From positions 1 through 11,668 of the forward strand of contig DAOUEU010000095.1 of NCBI GenBank assembly GCA_034430255.1: 11,668 nucleotides of DNA, written 5' to 3'. The position numbers and the translations under genes are program-made. The first letter of the stretch is position 1. Each line of letters begins with the position of its first letter. Shown here one piece after another: positions 1 through 4,838 of the stretch. The notes beneath the pieces were generated by a model that saw nothing but the letters and a program-made list of their open reading frames with translations, had not been told where the DNA came from and did no database searches. The DNA comes from DATKYK01 sp034430255 (GTDB lineage: Bacteria; Chloroflexota; Dehalococcoidia; E44-bin15).

Positions 1-258
1 CAGTGTAGGAGCGGGGGGATTGATAACGAACGCCTTCTCCCCGTACCTGGCCAACTCTAACCATGGCGGCGCATCTACCAAGTAGAGACGGCCGTGGAGA
101 AAAGCATCGGCCAAGCGAATGTAGTGGTTGTTTAAAGTTGAACCTTTGCTTGTCACATAGTATATGATAAAAACCAGGGCGGCTATGCAGGCAGCCTGAA
201 ACCATTTGCTTCTAATGGCTTTGTACGTCAGGAGGATAATAGTCTGTCTCAAATCCAT
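1..258 (-). CDS. N-terminal part of a membrane glycosyltransferase-like protein (runs off left edge)
   Basis: The first 86 codons of a gene read from 258 down to the window edge with no stop. The predicted protein has a short basic N-terminus, a membrane segment at about residues 20-35 (QAACIAALVFIIYYV), then NNHYIRLADAFLHGRLYL and a run ending in INPPAPTL. From memory, this 'ADAFLHGRL ... PPAP' pattern after the first helix is typical of GT39/ArnT-like polytopic glycosyltransferases of Chloroflexi, which transfer sugars from polyprenyl-phosphate donors. That assignment is inference, because the catalytic loop residues and most of the protein are outside the window. The start is uncertain: the frame is open back to a stop at 373, with ATG codons at 348, 342, 297 and 258. 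I prefer 258 because TGGA lies about 8 bases upstream, but 297 is also possible. It lies downstream of the GT2-GtrA gene on the same strand, consistent with a shared glycan-assembly role. Confidence 0.6.
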   Translation of the reverse strand, partial: MDLRQTIILLTYKAIRSKWFQAACIAALVFIIYYVTSKGSTLNNHYIRLADAFLHGRLYLVDAPPWLELARYGEKAFVINPPAPTL

Positions 259-484
259 GTCGCTTTTCCATTTAAGCGAAAAAATGTTATACTGCATGAA
301 TAAATCTCTGCGTTCAATCTCATATCGAGCGTAGCGCAACATTTGCATCACTTTAATACAGGAAATCCAAGTTCATATAGGTCCAACAAAAATTTAGCCA
401 TAGAAAAACTATTAGCTTACTATACAAATTAATAGATCACCACCATGTAATCCCACGATATTGCGAATAGCCGTTTTCAACATT
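259..484. other. A/T-rich intergenic gap between the two glycosyltransferase genes
   Basis: This gap is clearly richer in A and T than the rest of the window. I see no convincing hairpin terminator after the GT2-GtrA stop codon and no promoter with both hexamers at good spacing, only scattered TATA-like words. Part of the gap (259-348) is open in frame with the downstream gene and could belong to it if an upstream start is used. No RNA gene was recognised. Confidence 0.5.
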
Positions 485-1600
485 CTAAGTGGGTCCGCCA
501 TGAGGTTTGGCCCTCCAGGTCCATAAGGTATTGATGAAGAAGTTCCAAAGCATTGCACCTGCTATGGCAAAGATCGCGGAAAGTAAATAGAATAGCCCGA
601 CTACTTCAGTGAAGAACCAGAGTATTGCCATATGAATGCCCAAGCCAACCAGGCTGACCAGGTTAAACTTCAATCCGCGGTATAAATATTTTCCCATGCC
701 GGGAGATCGCCTATCCCTGAAGGTCCAAATGTCATTTAACACGAAATTGGTTATGATCGATGTTTCGTAACTGATGGCTGCGGATATGATGTAGAATAGT
801 CCCAACACCTCGGTAAAGAGCGTTAAGAGTCCTAAATATACCAAAGTCCCACTGGCTCCGACCAAGCAGAACTTGATGAACCTTATTGGCCCACCTAAAC
901 GTGCCAGGCAGTATAGGTGTTTCAGATAATTTATCCCCTCTCCACCACTCAGATTGCTCTTTCCCCGTTCCCTCACCCTGAAGACATATGGGACCTCAGC
1001 TCTCTTGCTAGCTTTCCCCTTGACAAGTACTTCTAAAAGGATTTTATAGCCAGTTGGACTCAGTTCCACACCATCGATTACCTCTCTCCTCAAGAGAAAG
1101 AAACCCGATAATGGGTCTTTGATTCCTCTGATTGAGGGCAGGAGGAGTTGTGCTAATAACTTAGACCCCTTTGATACAATCTTCCTCCTCACGCTCCACC
1201 CCTCACTACCACCACCCTCAACGTATCGACTGGCGATAACGACCTCCGCTCCACCCCTTACCTTTTTTAATAGTTCAGGCACTATCTCCGGCGGATGCTG
1301 TAAATCGGCATCTATGACCCCCAGAATCCCTCCCCTGGCCTGCTTGAATCCTTCAACTACTGCTGAAGCCAGGCCCCTCTCATCTATCCTGGTTATCACT
1401 CTAACTGGGTACTGTTTAGAAAGGCCATTGGCAATCTCTGAGGTTCCATCCGGACTGTTATCATCAACCACGATAAGCTCATAGCTATCGCCAGACAATG
1501 ATTGGTGAACCCTCTCGATCAATGTGGCAATATTCTGCCTCTCGCAAGATGTAGGCACTATCAGGGAAAGCTCAAGATCTGGTGAATTCTGTAATTTCAT
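485..1600 (-). CDS. Polyprenol-phosphate glycosyltransferase (GT2, DPM1-like) fused to a GtrA membrane domain
   Basis: The 371-residue protein has two domains. Residues 10-235 are a family 2 glycosyltransferase like dolichol-phosphate mannosyltransferase: LSLIVPTSCER strand, VVDDNSPDGT at 44-53 for nucleotide binding, and the metal-binding DADLQHPPE at 97-105. Such enzymes move a sugar from a nucleotide donor to polyprenyl phosphate at the cytoplasmic membrane face. Residues 239-363 are a GtrA domain with four predicted helices (about 242-262, 267-289, 312-333, 336-356). It carries its hallmark twice, NFVLNDIWTFRDR and NFFINTLWTWRA. GtrA domains are thought to help flip or deliver the lipid-linked sugar. 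The donor sugar cannot be told from sequence. The ATG start at 1600 lacks a strong Shine-Dalgarno, but the conserved first strand begins at residue 11, so it is well placed. The next gene downstream also looks like a lipid-sugar-dependent membrane transferase that could use its product. Confidence 0.9.
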   Translation of the reverse strand: MKLQNSPDLELSLIVPTSCERQNIATLIERVHQSLSGDSYELIVVDDNSPDGTSEIANGLSKQYPVRVITRIDERGLASAVVEGFKQARGGILGVIDADLQHPPEIVPELLKKVRGGAEVVIASRYVEGGGSEGWSVRRKIVSKGSKLLAQLLLPSIRGIKDPLSGFFLLRREVIDGVELSPTGYKILLEVLVKGKASKRAEVPYVFRVRERGKSNLSGGEGINYLKHLYCLARLGGPIRFIKFCLVGASGTLVYLGLLTLFTEVLGLFYIISAAISYETSIITNFVLNDIWTFRDRRSPGMGKYLYRGLKFNLVSLVGLGIHMAILWFFTEVVGLFYLLSAIFAIAGAMLWNFFINTLWTWRAKPHGGPT

Positions 1601-1689
1601 CGCGAATTCGATTTATTAATGACTTTGAGTTTATATCGGCAACCCTATCTGATTACCATCTATACAGTAATAATGCATGGCATAAAAAT

Positions 1690-1698
1690 AGTATATCA
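1690..1698 (-). promoter_or_regulatory. Candidate extended -10 promoter for the glycosyltransferase gene
   Basis: On the minus strand the sequence reads TGATATACT, a TGn extended -10 element followed by TATACT, which matches TATAAT at five of six positions. It lies about 90 bases upstream of the ATG at 1600, in A/T-rich DNA after the truncated membrane-protein frame has ended. No good -35 box lies 17 bases upstream, which is tolerated by extended -10 promoters. The function is inferred. Confidence 0.35.
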
Positions 1699-1731
1699 GG
1701 TTCAGAAATGTGTTTTGGCTGAATGCAAGCC

Positions 1732-1902
1732 TCATGTATTCTTCCAACGGGATTGCCCCCTTCCAAATTCTATTAGGATAGAAAGGACCTTTCCGAAGGC
1801 GTATCCCCTATCGGGCAGGCTCCCAAAGAGGACGAAGGTGACAGGCAGGGCAATCAGGCTTAGAAGCTCTACCGTGATAATCCAGTTAAATGCATCGATC
1901 AA
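1732..1902 (-). pseudogene. Truncated N-terminus of a DUF2298 / Chlor_Arch_YYY-like membrane protein
   Basis: A 56-codon frame starts with a TTG whose last bases overlap the ftsY stop (TTGA). GAGGTG lies about 8 bases upstream inside ftsY, so it would be translationally coupled. It encodes FNWIITVELLSLIALPVTFV, then FGSLPDRGYAFGKVLSILI, and ends in an unrelated tail before TGA. From memory, a first helix followed by 'LPDRGYAFSK' and then a second helix is the conserved N-terminus of the Chlor_Arch_YYY (DUF2298) proteins, which normally have many membrane segments and several hundred residues. Here similarity stops near residue 44 (about position 1770), where the second helix should start, and the DNA turns A/T-rich. 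I read it as the 5' stump of a gene lost by deletion or recombination. The alternative, a real 56-residue single-helix protein, is less likely. The family match is from recognised pattern, not from a search. Confidence 0.6.
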
Positions 1903-2813
1903 GAGGACAGCACCTCGACAAAGGTCTGGGCATTGAAGGGGGCAAGGTCTTCCAGGGTCTCGCCGGTGCCAACAAAGAGGATGGGTATCTTCAGCTCATC
2001 GCAGATGGCAAGCACTATCCCCCCTTTGGCAGTGCCATCGAGCTTGGCCAGGAATACCCCGGTAACGCTCACCGCTTGGGTGAAGTATCTGGCCTGTGTC
2101 AGGCCATTCTGACCCGTGGTGGCATCGAGAACCAGAAGCACCTCATGGGGCGCACTGGGATCGTTTCTTGAGACCACCCGCCTTATCTTCTGAAGCTCCT
2201 CCATAAGGTTGAACTTGGTATGAAGTCGCCCTGCCGTATCGATGATCACCACATCCGCCTGGCGGGCCCTGGCTGCCTCCAGGCTATCGAAAACCACCGC
2301 CCCGGGGTCAGCACCGGGCTGATGGCATATCACCTCGGCTCCAGCCCCTTTCGCCAGTATCTTGAGCTGGTCTATTGCCGCCGCTCTGAAGGTATCGGCG
2401 GCTGCGATGATCACCCTTTTCCCCTGATGCTTGAAGGAGTTAGCCAGCTTGGCAGTGGAGAGGGTCTTTCCTGTCCCATTCACACCGACCACCAGGATCA
2501 CCCTTGGCCCCGATGAAGCGAGGTCTCGGCTCGAAGCCGCCTCACCCCTGGTATCTACCTTTAGCATGGCCACCATCTCCTGCTTCAGCAGGGAATATAT
2601 CTGGGCGCCGTCCCTAAGCCTCTCTCTTTCTGCCCCCTCCCTCACCCGCTCTATGAGCCTGGTGGTGGTGCTCACCCCCACATCGGCGGAAATTAGTAGC
2701 TCCTCCAGTTCGTCCCACAGTGCCTGGTCCGCAGTAGCGCGCTCGAAGAGATGCACCACCCTGCTGAACCAGCCCTCCCTGCTCCGTTTTATCCCCTTTT
2801 CGAAACTCTCCAT
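1899..2813 (-). CDS. ftsY: Signal recognition particle receptor FtsY (SRP GTPase)
   Basis: FtsY is the membrane-associated receptor that docks the SRP-ribosome complex at the translocon for co-translational membrane insertion, with Ffh as its GTPase partner. The 304 residues are an NG-only form without the long acidic A domain of E. coli. The N domain helices span about 1-90 and the G domain about 103-304. Visible motifs are G1 GVNGTGKT at 110-117, DTFRAAAIDQL at 140-150, G3 DTAGR at 192-196, G4 AKLDGTAKGG at 256-265 and the closing GTGETLEDLAPF at 282-293. One oddity is that G1 continues GKTLST where SRP GTPases usually read GKTTT, so the second conserved threonine is leucine 118. The ATG at 2813 follows AAGG at close spacing and AAAGGGG further up. 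The gene has its own promoter and lies past the terminator that follows pabC, so it probably starts a separate transcript. Its stop overlaps the start of the truncated frame below. Confidence 0.96.
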   Translation of the reverse strand: MESFEKGIKRSREGWFSRVVHLFERATADQALWDELEELLISADVGVSTTTRLIERVREGAERERLRDGAQIYSLLKQEMVAMLKVDTRGEAASSRDLASSGPRVILVVGVNGTGKTLSTAKLANSFKHQGKRVIIAAADTFRAAAIDQLKILAKGAGAEVICHQPGADPGAVVFDSLEAARARQADVVIIDTAGRLHTKFNLMEELQKIRRVVSRNDPSAPHEVLLVLDATTGQNGLTQARYFTQAVSVTGVFLAKLDGTAKGGIVLAICDELKIPILFVGTGETLEDLAPFNAQTFVEVLSS

Positions 2814-2841
2814 AAGCCTTGAGCCCCTTTAAAATTCAGAC

Positions 2842-2870
2842 ATGATAACACGTCGGTAAAAGTTGGTCAA
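2842..2870 (-). promoter_or_regulatory. Sigma-70-type promoter of ftsY
   Basis: On the minus strand a -35 box TTGACC (2870-2865) and a -10 box TATCAT (2847-2842) are separated by exactly 17 bases. Each matches the consensus at five of six positions. The predicted transcript starts near 2835 and gives a leader of about 20 bases before the ftsY ATG, long enough for the AAAGGGG/AAGG ribosome-binding sequence. It lies between the pabC terminator and ftsY, which is the expected place. Confidence 0.7.
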
Positions 2871-2906
2871 CAGGTATAAGAGGACTACCGAAGGTTTTAT
2901 ATTTAC

Positions 2907-3019
2907 GAGACCGCTAAAAAAGAGGTGCAGGATACTTCCTGCCGGGGGTCTGGGGGTGTCCCCCAGCTTTAAAAAAGTCCCCCAAGATTGGGGGATTAGG
3001 GGGTTGATTTAGACTATTT
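2907..3019 (+). repeat. GC-rich intergenic repeat, copy A (right end lost)
   Basis: Copy A reads on the plus strand from GAGACC, through AAAAAAGAGGTGC and the GGGGGTCTGGGGGTGTCCCC block, to GGATTAGGGGGTTGATT and AGACTATTT. Its core, 2941-3019, matches the reverse complement of copy B with about three differences in 79 bases. Copy B continues past AGACTATTT into CAGCAGTCTCTTT, whereas copy A runs into the 3' end of pabC, so copy A lacks that terminal piece. It contains two hairpins: GGGGG-TGT-CCCCC and TCCCCCAA-GA-TTGGGGGA. No protein is encoded, so it is at most a non-autonomous, MITE-like element. Confidence 0.85.
2971..2995 (-). terminator. Intrinsic terminator after pabC, carried by repeat copy A
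   Basis: On the minus strand, about 35 bases after the pabC stop codon, TCCCCCAA pairs with TTGGGGGA around a tiny loop (a 7-8 bp stem, mostly G-C). It is followed by C and six T residues. This is the classic Rho-independent arrangement and would end the pab transcript before ftsY. The whole structure lies inside the repeat element. Confidence 0.75.
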
Positions 3020-3029
3020 AACTTCCGAG

Positions 3030-3899
3030 CTAGTAATCGCAGCCCTGCTGGAGAACCTGCTCACGGTAGGCTGACATCAGCCTCTTTGTCATCTCCCCCG
3101 GCCTCCCAGAGCCAACGGGCCTGCCATCAACCTCCGTTATGGGCATGAGCTCAAGTATTGAGTTGGTAAGGAAGACCTCATCTGCGCCGAGGAGGTCAGC
3201 TAGTTGGATCTCACCCACCACCGTGGCTATACCCAGACCCTGCGCCAGCTCCAAGACCACCTCCCTGGTGATCCCGGGCAGGATGCCGCTCTCCGCCGAG
3301 GGGGTTAGTAGCCGTCCCCCGACCACCAGAAAGATGTTGCTGGTACTGCACTCGGCGACCAAGCCCCGCTCATTTAGCAGGATAGCCTCATCTGCTCCTT
3401 GAGCCACAGCCTCGGAATGAGCGAGCAGGCTCTCCAGATAAGCCATCGACTTGATTCCAGATAGCGGTGACCGGCTGTTTCGCCTCGCGCCCACTATGGC
3501 AGCGCTTACGCCCTTCTCATAAACCCTGGTTGGTGGCAGGACAAGCCTTTCGGCAACAACGATGATGGTTAGCATGCCCGATTCCGGCAGTTCCAGCCCC
3601 CGCTCTCCCTCCCCTGCCGAAACGCTCAGCCTGATGCGGGCATCGCGGAGCCTATTAGCCTCCAGGGTCTTTTGGATAGCCTGCCCCAGCACTGCGGGGT
3701 CCATTAGAGCGGCGAGGCCCAGTCCTTCTGCAGAGCGCATGAGCCGTGCCAGGTGCCGGTCGAGGCGGAAAACCCGTCCTCCGTAGGAACGCATCGTCTC
3801 AAAGAGACCGTAGCCATAGAGGAAGCCGCGGTCGAAGGGCGAGATCCCAGCCTCCCCCCGCGGTACCATCGCTCCATTGATATAGATAATGTCCTTCAT
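3030..3899 (-). CDS. pabC: Class IV aminotransferase fold enzyme, probable aminodeoxychorismate lyase PabC
   Basis: This 289-residue PLP enzyme belongs to the fold-type IV family (branched-chain aminotransferase, D-amino acid aminotransferase, ADC lyase). It shows the N-terminal FDRGFLYGYGLFETMR (22-37), the PLP lysine in SGIKSMAYLES (Lys150), ECSTSNIF at 183-190 with the cofactor-contacting glutamate, and LLTPSAESGILPGITR around 197-212. The family members are hard to separate by eye. I favour 4-amino-4-deoxychorismate lyase, which yields p-aminobenzoate and pyruvate, because it directly follows pabB and pabA and the PabB carries the PabB-type lysine. Branched-chain or D-amino acid aminotransferase remains possible. 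The ATG start follows an AGGGATGGTAGG stretch and overlaps the TGA of a short frame upstream (ATGA). A terminator hairpin within a repeat follows the stop codon. Confidence 0.85.
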   Translation of the reverse strand: MKDIIYINGAMVPRGEAGISPFDRGFLYGYGLFETMRSYGGRVFRLDRHLARLMRSAEGLGLAALMDPAVLGQAIQKTLEANRLRDARIRLSVSAGEGERGLELPESGMLTIIVVAERLVLPPTRVYEKGVSAAIVGARRNSRSPLSGIKSMAYLESLLAHSEAVAQGADEAILLNERGLVAECSTSNIFLVVGGRLLTPSAESGILPGITREVVLELAQGLGIATVVGEIQLADLLGADEVFLTNSILELMPITEVDGRPVGSGRPGEMTKRLMSAYREQVLQQGCDY

Positions 3900-4000
3900 A
3901 ACCTACCATCCCTGGCAATTCTCATTAACTCCCTGAAATCATAGAAAAGGGCTTCGGGATTCTTCCCCCGAGGCTGAAAGGTCAGCCGATGCCTAGACAC
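3896..4000 (-). CDS. Possible 34-residue small protein coupled to pabC
   Basis: Between pabA and pabC lies a short frame starting at GTG (4000). It encodes about VSRHRLTFQPRGKNPEALFY followed by DFRELMRIARDGRL, and its TGA overlaps the pabC ATG as ATGA. Such a 4-base overlap is typical of translationally coupled genes, and the composition (Arg, Leu, Glu, Phe) looks protein-like rather than random. Against it, the frame is very short, there is no good ribosome-binding site before the GTG, and a stop codon lies just upstream. I do not recognise any family. It could be a real small protein, the remnant of a longer gene, or simply a leader frame. Confidence 0.25.
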   Translation of the reverse strand: MSRHRLTFQPRGKNPEALFYDFRELMRIARDGRL

Positions 4001-4057
4001 AAGCTATCCAAAGCTTGTTCCTGGATCGGTTTCATAATGAGCATCACAAACCCAACA

Positions 4058-4636
4058 TTAACTCCAAATCGGGCTTCCGAAGCTCAAGAAGCTCCTCAAT
4101 ATATCATGTCCCCGAGCGGTGAGTATCGACTCGGGGTGAAACTGGACCCCCTCGACCACAAAACTCTTGTGACGCACCCCCATAATCTCACCGTCCTCTG
4201 TTACCGCCGAGACCTCGATGTAGTGGGGCAGCGTTCCCGGCTCTATCGCCAGCGAGTGATAGCGCCCCGCCTCAAAGGGGCTCTCCAGGCCCTGGTAGAT
4301 TACCTTGCCATCGTGGTAAATGGGTGAGGTCTTTCCGTGCATGGGCGCCGAACGCACGATTGACCCGCCGTAGACATATCCGATGCACTGATGCCCCAGG
4401 CAGACCCCCAAAATCGGCACCCTGCCTGCAAAATGGCGTACCACGTCGTTGGATACCCCCGCATCCAGGGGGGTGCCCGGCCCTGGCGAGATCACGATGT
4501 GAGAGGGTGTAAGCTGCTCGATCTCATCCAGAGCGATCCGGTCATTACGATAGACCACCGGTTCCCACCCCAGCTCACCGATATACTGGGCCAGATTATA
4601 GGCAAAGGAGTCATAGTTATCGATGATGAGTATCAA
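4058..4636 (-). CDS. pabA: Glutamine amidotransferase subunit of aminodeoxychorismate synthase, PabA (TrpG-like)
   Basis: A 192-residue class I glutamine amidotransferase, the normal length for PabA/TrpG. It hydrolyses glutamine and passes ammonia to the chorismate-binding subunit. The N-terminus MILIIDNYDSFAYNLAQY is diagnostic of the TrpG/PabA group. The nucleophile is Cys79 in ILGVCLGHQCIG, with His167 and Glu169 in GVQFHPES completing the triad, and PGPGTP at 51-56 forms the oxyanion region. The start is TTG at 4636, preceded by GGAG with a 6-base spacer. A nearby ATG at 4679 is out of frame. In many bacteria one such subunit serves both folate and tryptophan synthesis, so a dual role is possible. 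The nearby PabB-type partner points to folate. Repeat copy B separates it from pabB and may supply a promoter. Confidence 0.92.
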   Translation of the reverse strand: MILIIDNYDSFAYNLAQYIGELGWEPVVYRNDRIALDEIEQLTPSHIVISPGPGTPLDAGVSNDVVRHFAGRVPILGVCLGHQCIGYVYGGSIVRSAPMHGKTSPIYHDGKVIYQGLESPFEAGRYHSLAIEPGTLPHYIEVSAVTEDGEIMGVRHKSFVVEGVQFHPESILTARGHDILRSFLSFGSPIWS

Positions 4637-4685
4637 CGCCCACTCCGTTCTGGCAGCTCCCCCCTCCGCTTTGCTCCATGAACCT

Positions 4686-4715
4686 TATATAAAGAGACTG
4701 CTGAAATAGTCTCAA
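4686..4715 (-). promoter_or_regulatory. Candidate promoter for pabA at the edge of repeat copy B
   Basis: On the minus strand TTGAGA (4715-4710, five of six bases of the -35 consensus) is followed after 18 bases by TATATA (4691-4686). The -35 box lies in the repeat and the -10 box at its edge. Initiation near 4679 would give a leader of about 40 bases before the pabA TTG. The -10 match is only moderate. Confidence 0.35.
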
Positions 4716-4819
4716 TCAACCCCCTAATCCCCCAATCTTGGGGGACTTTTTAAAGCTTGGGGACACCCCCAGACCCCCGGCCTCTATTATATCGGGGCAC
4801 CTCTTTTGCAGTGGTCTCT
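4692..4819 (-). repeat. GC-rich intergenic repeat, copy B (apparently full length, inverted relative to copy A)
   Basis: Read on the minus strand it begins AGAGACCACTGCAAAAGAGG, passes through the shared GC-rich core and ends in GAGACTATTT then CAGCAGTCTCTTT. The two outer ends are imperfect inverted repeats (AGAGACCACTG against AGAGACTGCTG), as expected of a small non-autonomous mobile element. It is about 128 bases long and has no coding capacity. It sits between the pabB stop and the pabA start. In this orientation the terminator-like hairpin (4728-4745) with its T-tract (4747-4751) works only for plus-strand transcripts, so minus-strand read-through from pabB to pabA is not obviously blocked. 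Confidence 0.85.
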
Positions 4820-4838
4820 AAAAAATCCATGGCCGGTA

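Noticed and set aside
259..484. tRNA or other structured RNA in the A/T-rich gap
   Set aside because: No TTCGANNC T-loop or cloverleaf arms could be found on either strand.
2941..3010. CRISPR or riboswitch in the G/C-tract region before ftsY
   Set aside because: There is no regular repeat-spacer pattern; the tracts are hairpins of a dispersed element present also at 4692-4819, and ftsY starts from a promoter beyond them.
2881..3030. SRP RNA gene next to ftsY
   Set aside because: No conserved SRP RNA helix 8 GGAA tetraloop hairpin was found; the sequence is explained by the repeat and the terminator.
3989..4681. Open frames on the plus strand over pabA and the gap after it
   Set aside because: They are antisense to a gene with clear catalytic motifs, have biased low-complexity translations and show no family signature; the same applies to the other plus-strand frames in the window.
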